Positions 22,860 through 35,097 of a stretch of 64,000 bases of DNA are shown here, piece by piece. Numbering within the stretch: the stretch's first letter is position 1; every line of letters starts with the position of its first letter. The notes under the pieces were generated by a model that had not been told where the DNA came from, searched no databases, and was given only the letters and a program-made list of their open reading frames with translations. The translations under genes and the position numbers were made by a program. This stretch comes from Gigaspora rosea (Eukaryota; Glomeromycota; Glomeromycetes; Diversisporales; Gigasporaceae), in contig QKWP01000126.1 of the NCBI GenBank assembly GCA_003550325.1, positions 1 through 64,000 of the forward strand, in the 5' to 3' direction.

Positions 22860-24350
22860 CGTTAGGGTTTTAGTAAAAAAGGAAGCAGTGAAAAATTATC
22901 CTGCACTATCAATAGTTAGTACAGTTAAAGAGTATGCATCTGAAAAGCTGGATCTTAGTATGAGCATAAAGGACTTGAAATAAAGAGAGGTCACGAATAT
23001 AAAGTATAAAGTCCATGGACCAGAAAATACCTATCTTATTGGTGCTTCTGAACTAGCATAAGATATCCAAGATGCAATTTTATTTTTAAAGAAAGAAGGA
23101 ATCAAGTCAAATTGTACAAAATTCACAAATCTTACAGTTTTGCTTTTGTACATTCAAGACAGCTTGAAAAACTTCAATGGCATGGATAGCTAACTTTCAT
23201 AAATTCCATATATAAAACGAATCGGCATGATTGGTGTTTGTTTACGCTGTACGTTCGAGATGAATATGGATACTGAGATGTCAGAGGACATTTTTTTGTT
23301 AGCAAAAAAAATAGCGAAACCATTGCAGAAATATTGATTATAATTAGGCAACTTGTAGTTCGTGGAAACCACGTTATTTTTTAGCAGATCAAAGTAGTAT
23401 AGAAGCCAAAAGTATCGCAGTGGCTTTCCAGGTCTTCAAAAAGGTGAACAGGAATGCGATATTATTTTTTGCACTGTACACGTTATGTGGGCATGGATGA
23501 ATAAAATCTATGAATCGGAAACCCGAAGCAAGATGATCCAAGCCATAAATAAGTAAACGAAAATTGGTTGTAAAATGTTCGTTCAAAAAGCAATTAATGA
23601 ATGTAATCTTTCCCTTATTACAATACATTACGAAATATTATTCAAAGAATACTTGCCAATGGGCCCTTTGGGCCCGTCAGCATTCTCCGTTACTTTTGCA
23701 AGTAACATCAACAAATGCTTTAGAGTCATATCACAGCGAATTAAAGAGAACAACCTCACCTATATACGGCCTAATTGGTGCGTGTAATAAGATTGTTATT
23801 TGATTTGAAAAGATATTCAAATTCAGATTACATTATGTTTGAGTTTCGCGTTAAAAAAATTTCTGTCATTGGTGTTGACGATGATATCCTCAAGGAAATT
23901 CATAAATTTCCTTTCCAATCCAAAAGCTAATAGTTAATGAAATTTTTGCTGTTAACAATAGAATAGAGAAAGGTAAAGAATTACCAGATTGATTTTGCTT
24001 GAATGCTACTGCCTTTTTTTCGCAAATATATACTCTCTTGCAAACATATTTTTCACGAGCAAATGTACGGTCCCATAAAATTGCTGATGGCTGAATCTTA
24101 GAGACTAGTTTACCAAATGTTTGATGAAGGAGGATTTGAAGTTTATGAACATTGTGAGTTAGCAAGTTTTGAGTTTTTTGAAAAAGACGAAATCCAAAAA
24201 GCAGCAAAAAATTGAAAACTTACAGTAAATGAGTTAATGAAGAGGACACACAATGAGTATTGAAGCATCGAAGAGAGTGGCAATAAAAATGAAAAGGCCG
24301 AATTTATTCAGAAGCTAAAATTTTGTTTAGATACCGTTCTAAACAAATAA
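22860..24350 (+). pseudogene. MULE transposase pseudogene with SWIM zinc finger
   Basis: Decayed Mutator-like transposase. Across shifting frames one reads VKNYPALSIVSTVKEYASEK near the start, then an LLLANENSETI-like stretch, an FLADQSSIEAKSIAVAFQ block that carries the second Asp of the MULE core, a CTVHVMWAWMNKIYE block, and WALWARQHSPLLLQVTSTN followed by ALESYHSELK (23564-23803). Near 24,040 CKHIFHEQMYGPIKLLMA represents the SWIM zinc finger (C.H of the CxC...CxH motif), followed by EDEGGFEVYEHCEL-like text. Multiple frameshifts and stops separate the blocks. No clear TIRs were found. Motif order matches the MULE-SWIM transposases widespread in Glomeromycotina. Confidence 0.85.
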
Positions 24351-24396
24351 ATTTTTAAAAAATATAAATGCCTTTTTTTTAAAAAAAAATTAATAA

Positions 24397-25018
24397 GACC
24401 TCGGGTCCGATAGCATAGCGGTTATGCTCCGAGGTCACAAATCGAAAAATTGCCGGTTCAAGTCCTGTGGATGGCGAACGCGAATTTTAATAATTGGTGT
24501 AACAAACTCTGCAGGCTGAACTTGTTAGTTTGGATTTGCGATTTGGGTAACCGAAGTCACGAGACATAGTGAAGGCCATGTCACAAACTCCTGGCAGCAT
24601 TTTCCGGCAGATCTTGGCCAGTCTGGTTAGGAGGGTATGGAAAGTCTGGGGTTAAAACTTGGACAAAATAAGCTGGTAGGACTTATGTCTTATCTAGCAA
24701 CTCTAGGCCGCAGATAAAGTAGTCCGAGTTGAATATTCATAAAAATTAGGTTGGGGCCCCACAATATCCGCATAAACGTCGGTGAGTCAGGTAGTAATAA
24801 AAGGACCGTGAACCAGAGGGTTTAAATAGGCAACTTTTGTAGTTGGGTTGTAGGTATGGCAGCTAGTGTGGAACCTTCGGGCGGACCACTTAAATTAGGC
24901 ACAAAAAGTACACGTGTGGCTAGTTGTATCCACATTCATGTAACAAATATTATGTCCATATAGCTTAATAAAGAATCAAGACAAGGTCTCAGTTGTAAAC
25001 CGCAAAAAAAAAAAAAAA
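24397..25018 (+). mobile_element. tRNA-derived SINE, about 620 bp
   Basis: The head has a perfect RNA polymerase III A box TAGCATAGCGG (24411-24421) and B box GGTTCAAGTCC (24455-24465) at tRNA-like spacing. The body ends in GGTCTCAGTTGTAAACCGC followed by a run of about 18 A. The 3' half contains GGAACCTTCGGGCGGACC, shared with the elements at 12218-12563 and 35168-35284. A second full-length relative is at 31921-32473. Confidence 0.88.
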
Positions 25019-25139
25019 AAATACAAAAAAAAAGGTTAATTATTATTACCTCACTATGATGTTGAATATTTTATTAAAAAATATATATATATCTTCAGAA
25101 TCTAAAGGGAATCAGCAGTAACCAATAGTCCATTAGTTA

Positions 25140-25470
25140 CTCAATTGAACCTCTGGCAGTAAGGTCAACGGTTGGTTAGTCACGTGATCGAATCTGGCTT
25201 TAATAGTTCCCCCAAAAAGGAAAGACACCTACTGTATTGGATACAAACATCATGAGTGGCTTGGAAACAAGTAATGTATAAGGACGTGTAAGACTTATAG
25301 GAAACCACTAGACAAAGATTCTAGAAGCTTTGTTTTAAGCAGTCTGAATCATATAACTGCTTTTTATTTAACATACTGGAACCTGGCTAGTTAAACTGGA
25401 CAAGGTTATTGATATTAACAATTGTTATTTTGCAAGTCTGACGAGCTATTATAATAAGGATGGTGATATA
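25140..25470 (+). mobile_element. Possible second SINE-type head
   Basis: CTCTGGCAGTAAGGTCAACG and TCACGTGATCGAATCTGG resemble degenerate A and B boxes 35 bases apart. No poly(A) tail or target duplication was found, so this is tentative. Confidence 0.25.
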
Positions 25471-25489
25471 TATTATATAATGCTAGTTC

Positions 25490-25516
25490 GATGGGTGGTG
25501 CTTCGCACTACCCATC
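25490..25516. repeat. Strong 12-bp hairpin with TTC loop
   Basis: GATGGGTGGTGC, TTC, GCACTACCCATC: all 12 positions pair in RNA with one G-U. It stands in AT-rich DNA between the SINE and the tandem arrays and is followed by a T-rich run. Confidence 0.7.
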
Positions 25517-25654
25517 TTATTTGTTTTTTTTGTTTTTTTTTTAGATTATTATATTACCATTAAAAATTCAGAACTTATCATTTATTGCAATATTATAATA
25601 TATAATTAATTTGATTGTATTGCATATATAATTTTGTTTTGAATTTACTAATGT

Positions 25655-26045
25655 GGTATACTTAGTGGTTAATGTTGGGTTGATATTATATTATCATAAT
25701 TAATACCATAATTTGATGTAAAAATTCTATTATAGAACTTCTCACTAATTGGTGACTACAGTATGTAGTTAAGGTTGAGTTTGTTGCATTAGAATTATTA
25801 TTTCTATCTTAATTCAGTATACACTGTAGTTAGAGTTAGTATCATAATTATTGAGATTTTGTATAGATATTTTTATCACAGAACTTACTCACTACTTTAG
25901 TTATAGAATACTTAATTAAAGTTGAATTGGTTGTATTAGATTATTATAATTTACTGTGTAGAATTCTGTTACAGATCTTATTTTCTAATGCAGTATGTGC
26001 TGTAGTTAAGGTTGAGTTAGTATTAGAGTTATCATAATTTCTATT
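25655..26045. repeat. Tandem repeat, about four units of ~105 bp
   Basis: Diverged units share CAGTATGTGCTGTAGTTAAG, GTTGAGTTAGTATTAGA and ATTCTGTTACAGAACTTA. Non-coding. Confidence 0.65.
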
Positions 26046-26396
26046 TTTAAGCAAGCAGGATTAAAATTAATACTCATACTGTTAATTATTGAATGATTAA
26101 ATGATTACAGTTAATAATACATGCATTTTTCTAAAACCAATCATTAAGTGAACAAAATAAACTTTGTTCTCACTCTGGTGACTTCACTGAAAAGATAATT
26201 GATTATGGTTAATAATACATATATTCCGAACACGATTATTAAAATGACAGAACTTAACTTTGTACTCACCCTGATGATTTCATCGAACAGATAAATAATT
26301 ACGATTAATAATACATCTATTCTCCTGAAACATGACTGTTTAAGCGAACAGAATTAAATTTTGTACTCACCCTAGTGATTTCATCGAATGAATAAA

Positions 26397-26610
26397 TGCT
26401 GATGCTGAAATTTGGAGTCTCGATTTGAAACTATAAAGTTTGCTAAAATCCACGCATACTTTTTAAATATCAAATCTAACTCCAAACCTTACTCTAACCC
26501 TTTAAGACAAAACTGAGAAAAAACACCCCCAAAAAATTTATAATTTCATATCAAAATAGGTCAAAATTTCAGCATTGGTTGTTTAGCTGTGACAATGGTG
26601 ATGGTTTATT
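26397..26610. mobile_element. MITE in the tandem array (first copy)
   Basis: Ends GCTGATGCTGAAATTTGG and AAATTTCAGCATTGGTTG are inverted. The interior holds ACTCTAACCCTTTAAGACAA. Recurs at 27541-27755 and, in related form, at 51850-52007. Confidence 0.6.
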
Positions 26611-26869
26611 CTCCTGAAATGTAATCATTAAAGCTAACAGAATTAATCTTTGTACTTACCTCGATGACTTCATCGAACAATAAATGATTACACTTAATAT
26701 TACACACACTCTTCTGAAAAACAATCATTTAAGCAAACAGAATTAAACTTTGCACTCATCTATGATTTCATCGAATGGATAAATTACTACAGTTAATATT
26801 ACATAATTCTCCTGAAAATGATTATTAAAGTGAACAGAATTAAACTTTGTACTTGCCTTAGTAGAGTGT

Positions 26870-27005
26870 CCAAGGTGCTGCAGTGCATAATTCTGCTCAC
26901 ACTAAAAATAATTTTTTTATATTGTTCTTGTAAGAAACATGTGATTTAAATTATTTTCAAAATCAAATTACAATATAAAAAAAAAATTATTTTTGAGTGA
27001 GCAGA
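26870..27005. mobile_element. Palindromic MITE in the tandem array (first copy)
   Basis: CTGCTCACACTAAAAATAAT on the left and the complement-like ATTATTTTTGAGTGAGCAG on the right. Recurs in shortened form at 28030-28140. Confidence 0.6.
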
Positions 27006-27540
27006 CATCGAACAGATAAATAATTACGGTTAATACTATACACATTTTTATGAAACATGATCGATTGTGCGAACAGAATTAAACTTCATCTTACCTTGGT
27101 GATTTCATCAAATGGATAAATTATTACAGTTAATAATACATACATTCTCCTGGAACACAATTGTTAAGTAAACAGAATTAGAATTCATATTCACTCAGGT
27201 GACTTTATCTAACGGATAAGTGATTACAGTTAGTAATGCATACATTTTCCTGAAGCAAAATCATTAAAACGAACAGAATTAAATTTCGTACTCACCTCGG
27301 TGATTTCATCGAACGGATAAAAGGTTACAGTTAATAATACATAAATGATTGTCAAAGCGAACTAAATTAAACTTTGTACTCATCAAATGACAGAATTTAA
27401 CTTTGCACTCACCCAGTAATTTCATCAAACGGATAAATAATTACAATTAATAATATATACATTTTCTTGAAACATGACTGTTTAAGCGAATAGAATTAAA
27501 TTTTGTACTCACCCTAGTGATTCATCGAACAGATAAATGA

Positions 27541-27755
27541 CTGCTGCAGCTGATGCTGAAATTTGGGGTCTTGATTTGAAACTATAAGCTCTGCTAAATC
27601 TACACATACTCTTTAAATACAAAAATATCAAATTTTCTCCAAATCTTACCCTAACTCTATAAGACAAAACCGAAAAACACCCCAAAAGTATTTAAAATTT
27701 CATAACAAAATAGGTCAAATTTAGCATCAGCTGTTTTCAGCATTAGCTGTGATAA
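27541..27755. mobile_element. MITE in the tandem array (second copy)
   Basis: Same segment as 26397-26610, moved by about 1,144 bases, with scattered substitutions. Evidence that the MITE was duplicated together with flanking units. Confidence 0.6.
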
Positions 27756-28029
27756 TAATTACGGTCGAGAAACACGATTACTAAAATTAACAAAATTAAT
27801 CTTTGTACTCACCCCTGAGATTTCATCGAACAATAAATAATTACAGTTAATATTACACACATTCTCTTGAAACACAATCATTTAAGCAAACAGAATTAAA
27901 CTTGTACTCAACCCGTGGTTTCACCGAATGATAAATTGCTACAGTTAATATTACATACCAGATACATTCTCCTGAAGCATGATCATTAAAGCGAACAGAA
28001 TTAAACTTTGTACTCACCCTAGTAGAGTG

Positions 28030-28140
28030 TTCAGGATACTACAGTGTATAATTCTGCTCACACTAAAAATAATTTTTTAACGTGTGATTTAAATCATTTC
28101 AAAATCAAATTACATTGTAAAAAAAATATTTTTAGAGCAG
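28030..28140. mobile_element. Palindromic MITE in the tandem array (second copy)
   Basis: Shortened copy of 26870-27005, with the central part partly deleted. Confidence 0.55.
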
Positions 28141-30311
28141 ATCGAATGGATAAATAATTACAGTTAATACTACACACATTTTTCTGAAACATGACTGATT
28201 GAGCGAACAGAATTAAAATTCGTTCTCACCCCATTAATTTTATCAAATGAATAAATTATTACAGTTAATAATACATACATTCTCCTGAAACATGATTTTT
28301 AAGCAAACAGAATTAGACTTCACATTCACTCAGGTGACTTTATCTAATGGACAAATAACTACGGTTAATAATGCATACATTCTCCAGAAGCAATTAAAAT
28401 GAATAGAATTAAATTTCATACTCACCCCAGTTATTTCGTCAAACAGATAAAAGATTACAGTTAATAATACATATACGATTGTCAAAGCAAACTGAATTAA
28501 ACTTTGTACTCATCCTAGTGATTTATTAAACAATTATCATAATTTATATATTGATTATTCAAATTGGAAAGCTCAACTCTGTTGTCACTGTTAATACATC
28601 AATATAATGATTTGTGTGTAAAAATAAGTCTCCTCTCCCACTCATTTGTCATGTTTAATTACAACTAAACTATCAAATTTCATAATGTAGTAGTTATCAT
28701 AAATTTCAATGCAGCCAATCACAAATGTTGGTGCAAAAGAGGTAGAGATCATGTGTTCGTAAACTGAAACAGTCTTTGAAGTGCCATGTTTGTAAAGGTT
28801 CAAACGGCGTGGAAAATTCAAATGCATGTGTGAACAACATCTGTTTATGCATATGCATTAGCGTAATCCAAGTTAGTATCAAATCCAAGGATAGCAGAAT
28901 TTATCCGGTCAACACCTCAACCAAAAAATTCTCATGTCCCACCCTAGACAAAGAACATGTGATTCTATTATTTCTTCGCCAGCTAGTGATTAGGAAACCA
29001 CTGGATGTTCCCACAGTGACCTTAGTGCAATCACAATTGCTACTTTCACAGGTGGCCTTTGCTGTTCCAGTTAATTGCTCACTCTGCTCTTGTATCCTGC
29101 TAACTTTTCAATAAAAATCACCTCAGTCTTAATTACCTGTTGACACAGTCCAAAAAGAAATACAAATCTAGTATGATTCTTTTCAAGTATACAAACCCAA
29201 AATTAAATTATATAATATAGATAAATAAAATTGGTAAACTTAACTCTGTCGCCATCATGACGAATCGTGTGCAAAATAAGTTTTCTCACACACTGGTCAC
29301 GTTTTCTGAAGATGACCAATTAAAAATATCTAAACAGATGGACTCCTGAGTTAGTCAGTTCCTATTATTATCGATTACAAATATGAAAATGTAATCATTC
29401 AAACGACCAAATATCGCAATGCAATTTTAAAATAGGAATCGTCATAGTCTGACCCATAATTTGATCACGTTTTTGAATACAGTCAATCAAAAGCGTTAAA
29501 GTATACAAACGTTAAAGTATACAACTCCAAAATTAAATTATATCTAAAATTAATAGTTTAATATGACGAACCATATATAAAAATAAGTTTTCCCACACAC
29601 TGGCACATTCTCTGAAGATGACCAATTAAAAATGCCTATATGGGCATTGTTTTAGTCGATATAGATTACATCACAATGACATATGTATACGTACTCTAAA
29701 TTATCCAATCAAATCACGATTAAAGATCAATTAGCGTGCGGGGCAGATCTCCGATCTTTATCATATATATTCTTAACTAATTAATAATTACTAATAATAA
29801 TAACTAACTAAAAAACTAATAATAATAATAATAATTAAAAAAAAAAAATCTGACGAAGTTTTCAGATTCCATGTGGGGCAAAACGAAATATTAACTTTGC
29901 GTGGCGACTGACCAAAATTTCCCCACAATATGATCACGTTTTTATGCAGTCAATAACCATTAAAGTATACAAATCCAAAATTAAATTGTAATGTAGATAG
30001 ATAAAATTGGTAAGTTTAACACTCGTCGTTGTAAAAATAAGTTCACTCCGGTCACGTTTTCTGAAGATGACCAATTAAAAATACTAAATGTAACCTTAGC
30101 CTGTCATCACTATTAACATATTAGGGTAGCTGCGCGATGCAGCCGCGCTAAAACCAGGAACGTACTAAATGTACGTATCATAGTTAAGATGTTACAATAG
30201 TGTGATGTCTCAATTTTTCACATATTGATTATTAATTCACTTACAAATTTATTACGATACTCTAAAGGTGATAATTACAGATTTGATAATTGTATGATCA
30301 ATAAATGATTC

Positions 30312-30471
30312 CCACTCTATACCCGATTTAGATACAATACATTATTAATCAAAAATGTAGTAATAATCTATGACAAACTATTACAAACAAACCACTCTAT
30401 ACCCGATTTAGATACAATACATTATTAATCAAAAATGTAGTAATAATCTATGACAAACCATTACAATCAAA
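30312..30471. repeat. Two tandem copies of an 80-bp unit
   Basis: Units 30312-30391 and 30392-30471 (CCACTCTATACCCGATTTAG start) are almost identical, so the duplication is recent. Confidence 0.9.
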
Positions 30472-30744
30472 CTGGCCATATATCCCCAATCATGTAGACA
30501 ATCAAAAATGTTACAGATTTCTAGAATGTCGTGTAGTAACTACTATTATAAATTTTTTGAATCATCTAAAATGTCGTAATACGCAGGTAATCAATTAAAA
30601 CATTTAAATAGATGAACTATAAATTTAGATTCGAATTTAATAATCAATAACGTTAAGTTTGCATAATATTGCATAATCGACTTATGACGTTACAGTATAC
30701 GTAAAAATGTTGACTCCTTCCAAAAATGAATAAATGAAAACCAT

Positions 30745-30960
30745 TACTTTTACTAAAAAAGGATCCTGCAAAATCAGCATTGGCAACGCCCAAAAACATT
30801 AATTAAACCACCCTTCACATATTTCATGTGATCATACTGGTATATTGTAATCGTGAATAAGTAAAAATCATTATTCTAACCAAAAAGGATTTTTCGTAGT
30901 GCATCAAAAAAGTTGAACGGAACCATCCCTCTCATATTTCATGTAATCGTACTGGTATTA
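30745..30960. repeat. Two copies of a block also found upstream of the Sel1 gene
   Basis: Blocks at 30,745-30,850 and 30,872-30,960 share AAAGGATYCTG-like starts, ATCAGCATTGGCAACG and ATTTCATGTGATCATACTGG. Related blocks at 44,085-44,180 and 44,440-44,560 lie just upstream of the Sel1 start. Confidence 0.6.
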
Positions 30961-31920
30961 TGAATCATTTTTTAAATAAAAGTTGGCTAAAATTTAAACT
31001 CGATTTTACTTCAAATGGCAAGCCATTGATCATAATAATGAAGTATTACAAATGACATCAGATTATCATTTACTAAGAAAGAACGAATTTTTGCATCTTA
31101 TGACCAATTTACGATAAGTTTTATACATGAAATTGTTGGATTGGGTTAGAGTGAAAGTTAATCATGATCTATATGCTGCATAAACCGCCGCATTCTTGAT
31201 ATAAATATATAAACCTCCTAACTAAATTTCACTTCGCTTTAACTTCTTTCTAAAATTAGAAATTTTATGTTACATAAAACAGGTAATGATCATGAGAAAA
31301 AAATGTACACCAATCAGCTTTAAGATTTTGCCTTCGATTTAGATGCCAGTAAAACCAAACACTTACGTTCCTGGTATCAATATAATGAATCGTATGCAAA
31401 AATAAGTTTTCCCACACTATTTAAACATGAGCTTAGCCCGTAGTCACTATTAGCACATTAACATAATGAATCGTATGTAAAAATAAGTTTTCCCACACAC
31501 TGATCAATTAAACGGACGAAATTGTTTAGGTGTACAGATTACGTCAGAATGTCAAAATATGCATGTGCCATGAGTTATCCAAACAAATTACGAATAAAGA
31601 ACCAATCAGCATGCAGAACGAATGTAAAATTTCTTTATTGTGTTTTCTAATAATTTTACTATACCCTCTACCCCCTCCTCCTACATAAGAGCAATTTGAT
31701 TGGCTACTATGAACTTCTATATTTAACATAAGATATCAGAGACCCTACCTCCTTCCAAAATATTATGTAATATCTGTCACCACTCTAACTTTGTTCAGCT
31801 AACAGTAAGGCCTTGGATAAAGATTGATAGTAGCGGAAGGCCATCATAAAGTTAAAGTTTCTTTTTTTAAATAGTTGTAACATATTATTCTCTTTTGTAT
31901 ATAATAATATTAAACTTAAT

Positions 31921-32473
31921 GACCTTGGGTCCAATAGCAAAGCAGTTATGCTCCAAGATCTCAAATTGCAAGGTTGCCAGTTCAAATCCAAGTGATACTA
32001 ATTTAAAGAAAGCTTGCTAGGCTAGGCTAAATTAGAGAACTGAAACACCATGGGATACAGGGACCTGGGACATCAATCGATGGACTTAATTTCTAAAATG
32101 AGCAGTAATCTACAATCAAAGTCATAGCAATGAGGGCTGTGCCAGAACTCCAATTTGAAATAACTGAAGTCACTAAATGTAATATGAGGCCCAAGTCTGA
32201 ACATTATAAGATGCTACATGAACTTGTGGCAGTGCAGTCTGTAAAAACAGCTGCAAAAATATCTGGCCACTATAGCGGTTAGTGTGACAGGTTGCTTCTG
32301 GATGGTGTAAAAGCAAGCTGGAAGAAGTCAGGTTACAATTTGTAGAAATAAAAAAAAACAACTATGGTTATTAAAATTACCAAGAAAGTGATACCAGCAA
32401 GACTGCAAAAGAAAAAAATATTAAACTTAATAAAAGATAAAGAGCAAGATCTCGATTATAAAACGAAAAAAAA
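31921..32473 (+). mobile_element. tRNA-derived SINE, diverged full-length copy
   Basis: Head GACCTTGGGTCCAATAGC with A box TAGCAAAGCAG (31935-31945) and B box AGTTCAAATCC (31979-31989, one mismatch). The tail CAAGATCTCGATTATAAAAC followed by A-run matches the end of the 24397 copy. Older than that copy by its divergence. Confidence 0.8.
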
Positions 32474-33249
32474 TAAATTAACAAATCAATGATATCAAAA
32501 TGGTCTAAATCTAAACCCTTATCTAATATTTTGCAGCTGCCTTTTAGACCAAGTTTCAAAAAAATGAATTATGTAATACATATTAAACAAAGAAAAATAA
32601 TGCCTACCTTAGTACTTTGTTTAATACATATAGTTGTTTAGCTCTAATCCAAGAAAACAAACTACCAAAAATTAATACTTCTTTTTTTTCTTCTTTTTAC
32701 AATAATAACCATAGCATTTTGAATAAAAGTGAAGATATACCATCTATTAAACAAGAAATAATACTTTATAATAGCTTATCTAAATTTTAAATATTATATA
32801 ATAGATAAAGATATTATTAAATTAATACAATAACTTAATAGAATAAACACAGAGCAATGTTTTCTTTTTTTTCTCAACAAGCAAGAAAATACTTAGTATT
32901 TCAGCTGTATTTGTTTCTTTAAAGAGAATTTTTTAAACTGCAGGTAATACAATTACTGATAAAAGAAACTAGTAAACCCGGATACAGTTCACAATCTTTT
33001 ATTCTTTAAAGAAACTTCAAAATTTATTCTGTATATTCAGAATTAGTGTAAATTTCTTTACAAAATCAGTAAGAAAAAAAATTAGATATTCCCAAAACAG
33101 AACATAATCCAAACTCTTAATAAACATAGTTTTATATAGAGGAACAGAATAAAAAGAGTTGATTGTAATATAAGCACTTCTATTAATAAAAAAGACTAAA
33201 ATACTATTTTTATATTTTTTAAAAGGCTGTTATATATCTTAATATAAAA
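32474..33249. other. AT-rich spacer
   Basis: Poly-purine/pyrimidine patches and A/T text only. No gene, RNA or repeat family recognised. Confidence 0.4.
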
Positions 33250-34425
33250 GACAATTTAAGGGTAGAGTGAATGTAGATTATTTTTAATAGTGATCACATT
33301 GTGATTATATAAAATTAGGTGGTCAACCAATCACGATTGTAAACGACATAGATTCAACCTATTAGAATTAATCATTTTTGTATGACTACAGAAAATTTGA
33401 GCCAACTTAAAAAACTTTATGACATATAGAAGTACAGTGGGGGACATATTATTGTGGACACTTTTTAAAAATTTGTACAAAGCTAAATGTGTAAGATATA
33501 AAGCTAAAAATAAAATATAAATTCTTTAAATCTATATCTTTTAAATAAAAAAAGATCATAAAATTCTATGCAGTACTTTGTAAGATAATTAAACTATAAA
33601 ATATTGTGCAATGTTACATATATATAAAAATAGTAATTTTTTAAAAGTTAGTTGTCATAATTGCTATATATTAAAAGTTAATTTTTATTAAGTAATCAAA
33701 ACTTTTTTTAAGTGAAATTTGTTCAACATAACAAATTATATATAATTCTAAATTTTTAGAAATTTTAAAATAATTTTAAGTTAAATACTATTAGTAAATA
33801 TAAAAGATAAATTATTTAATTTAAAATTAATAATAAACTGCTAAAAATAGTAATTTATTACTATATATAGTAATCTAATAAATTTTTTCAAAAAATTATA
33901 AATTTTCAGAATATATATAATTTGTTATACTAAATAATTTTATTTAAAAAAATTGCTAGTTTATTTGATAAAAAATTAAGTTTATATATTACTATATTTA
34001 ATAAGTCTAATTACTATTAAAACATAGTAAAATATAGAAAATCATACTTATATAAAATTCTAAATTTTATTTAAACTTAATTATTTTAAAAACTATTGCA
34101 TAGAATTTTTTAAACTTTTTTTTATTTAAAAGATATAGATTTGAAAAATTTATATTTTCATTTTTAGCTTCATATCTTACATATTTATCTTTGTACAAAT
34201 TTTTAAAAGTGTCCATAATATTATGTCCCCCACTGTATAATTTTTTCAAATACTATATTTATTAAAATTTTACTATTATAAAAGAGTATTTTGTACTACA
34301 TATTATAAAATTTTTGGCTAATTAATAACAACCATAAAAAGTTTTATTTTTAGCACATTTTTATTTTCTATATAAATCTCATTGCACCAATAAAATCATA
34401 TGATAAATAATCTACATTTACCCTA
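33250..34425. mobile_element. MITE of the AAGGGTAG family, split by another MITE
   Basis: Ends TTTAAGGGTAGAGTGAATGT and ATAATCTACATTTACCCTA. Inner text (AATTTGAGCCAACTTA, AATTTTACTATTATAAAA, ACCATAAAAAGTTTTATT) matches the MITE that surrounds the Tc1-like transposon at 55913-59975. The original element was about 370 bp; the remainder is the insert at 33433-34237. Confidence 0.75.
33433..34237. mobile_element. Mariner-type MITE, about 800 bp
   Basis: Inverted ends CAGTGGGGGACATATTATTG and the complement ending GTCCCCCACTG, each next to TA, with TIR similarity running about 150 bases. TA duplication and CAGTG ends are the Tc1/mariner signature. AT-rich interior without a transposase. Confidence 0.85.
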
Positions 34426-34435
34426 TGCTTAAAGA

Positions 34436-35097
34436 TTCTGGTATGATTCCCCGAAAGTTAGTTACCCTCCAGCTCATTTTACCGACCCCATATCCCTGAC
34501 AGAATGTTTCACCTACAGCACTTTTTGTTGACAGAATCTTTACTCGATATACCATGTTTTCGACATCCCCTTTCCTAGAAATCTCATATTTTCGACAAGA
34601 CATTTATCTGACATGACATATTTCTGATTTGATTTTTCTCCGACACTAAGTTTTATTGAATGCACTTTTTCTGACAAGAACGATAAACCCAGTGATCATC
34701 ACATCACGTGAAATCATGCAGCACGTCATTTGTTTACTAGCACTATTAACCCTAACCCTAACCCTAATTTAGGCCGAGTGCTTAATTATGTGATGTGGTG
34801 AACACGAATATATCACTCTACCTATTTAAACGAAATTCTAATCGGGAAAGATCTTGTCGGAAAAATGATGTCGGAAACATGTCATGTTGGAAAAATGTCG
34901 GAAAAATGTTCTTTCTGAAATACGTCATATCAGTAAAATGTCTTTTCGAAAATATGTCCTGTCAAGGAAAGGAGAGGTTGAAAACATGGTATGTCGAGGA
35001 AAGATTCTGTCAACAAAAAATGCTGTAGGTGAAACATTCTGTCAGGGATATGGGGTCGGTAAAATGAGCTGGCAGGTAACTAGCTTTCGGGGAATCA
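34436..35097. mobile_element. Long foldback element with a telomere-like core
   Basis: Arms of about 300 bases: TTCCCCGAAAGTTAGTTACC at left and GGTAACTAGCTTTCGGGGAA at right. Each arm is built from degenerate 15-20-base steps containing TGACA, TCGACA or TGTCGG. The centre has AACCCTAACCCTAACCCTAA (34748-34767). ORFs here are by-products of the repeats. Confidence 0.8.

Larger units (their letters stand above)
26085..28530. repeat. 2.4-kb tandem array with higher-order structure
   Basis: More than fifteen units of roughly 90-115 bp. The consensus includes GATAAATAATTACAGTTAAT, AATACATACATTCTCCTGAA, GCGAACAGAATTAAACTTTG and TACTCACCCTAGTGATTTCA. Two inserted segments recur in the same order about 1.15 kb apart, showing that a block of units was duplicated as a whole. 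Confidence 0.9.
28550..31520. repeat. Irregular dispersed repeat field
   Basis: At least six partial copies of a ~150-bp unit with AAAGTATACAAATCCAAAAT, CAAAATTAAATTATAT, AAAAATAAGTTTTCCCACAC and TCTGAAGATGACCAATTAAA at roughly 28,550, 29,180, 29,500, 29,940, 31,370 and 31,450. No gene is supported. A frame of 112 codons at 28776-29114 has no domain. GTTTTCAGATTCCATG at 29,853 is an end fragment of the MITE family at 41981-43799. Confidence 0.55.

Noticed and set aside
24397-24470. tRNA gene
   Set aside because: A and B boxes are good, but acceptor and anticodon stems do not form a proper cloverleaf, and the sequence continues to a poly(A) tail, so it is a SINE head.
26085-28530. CRISPR array
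   Set aside because: Repeats of ~100 bp are contiguous and diverged, without short constant repeats and unique spacers, and the genome is eukaryotic.
28776-29114. 112-codon Cys-containing ORF
   Set aside because: No domain, no signal peptide, lies in a repeat field and begins within dispersed-repeat sequence.
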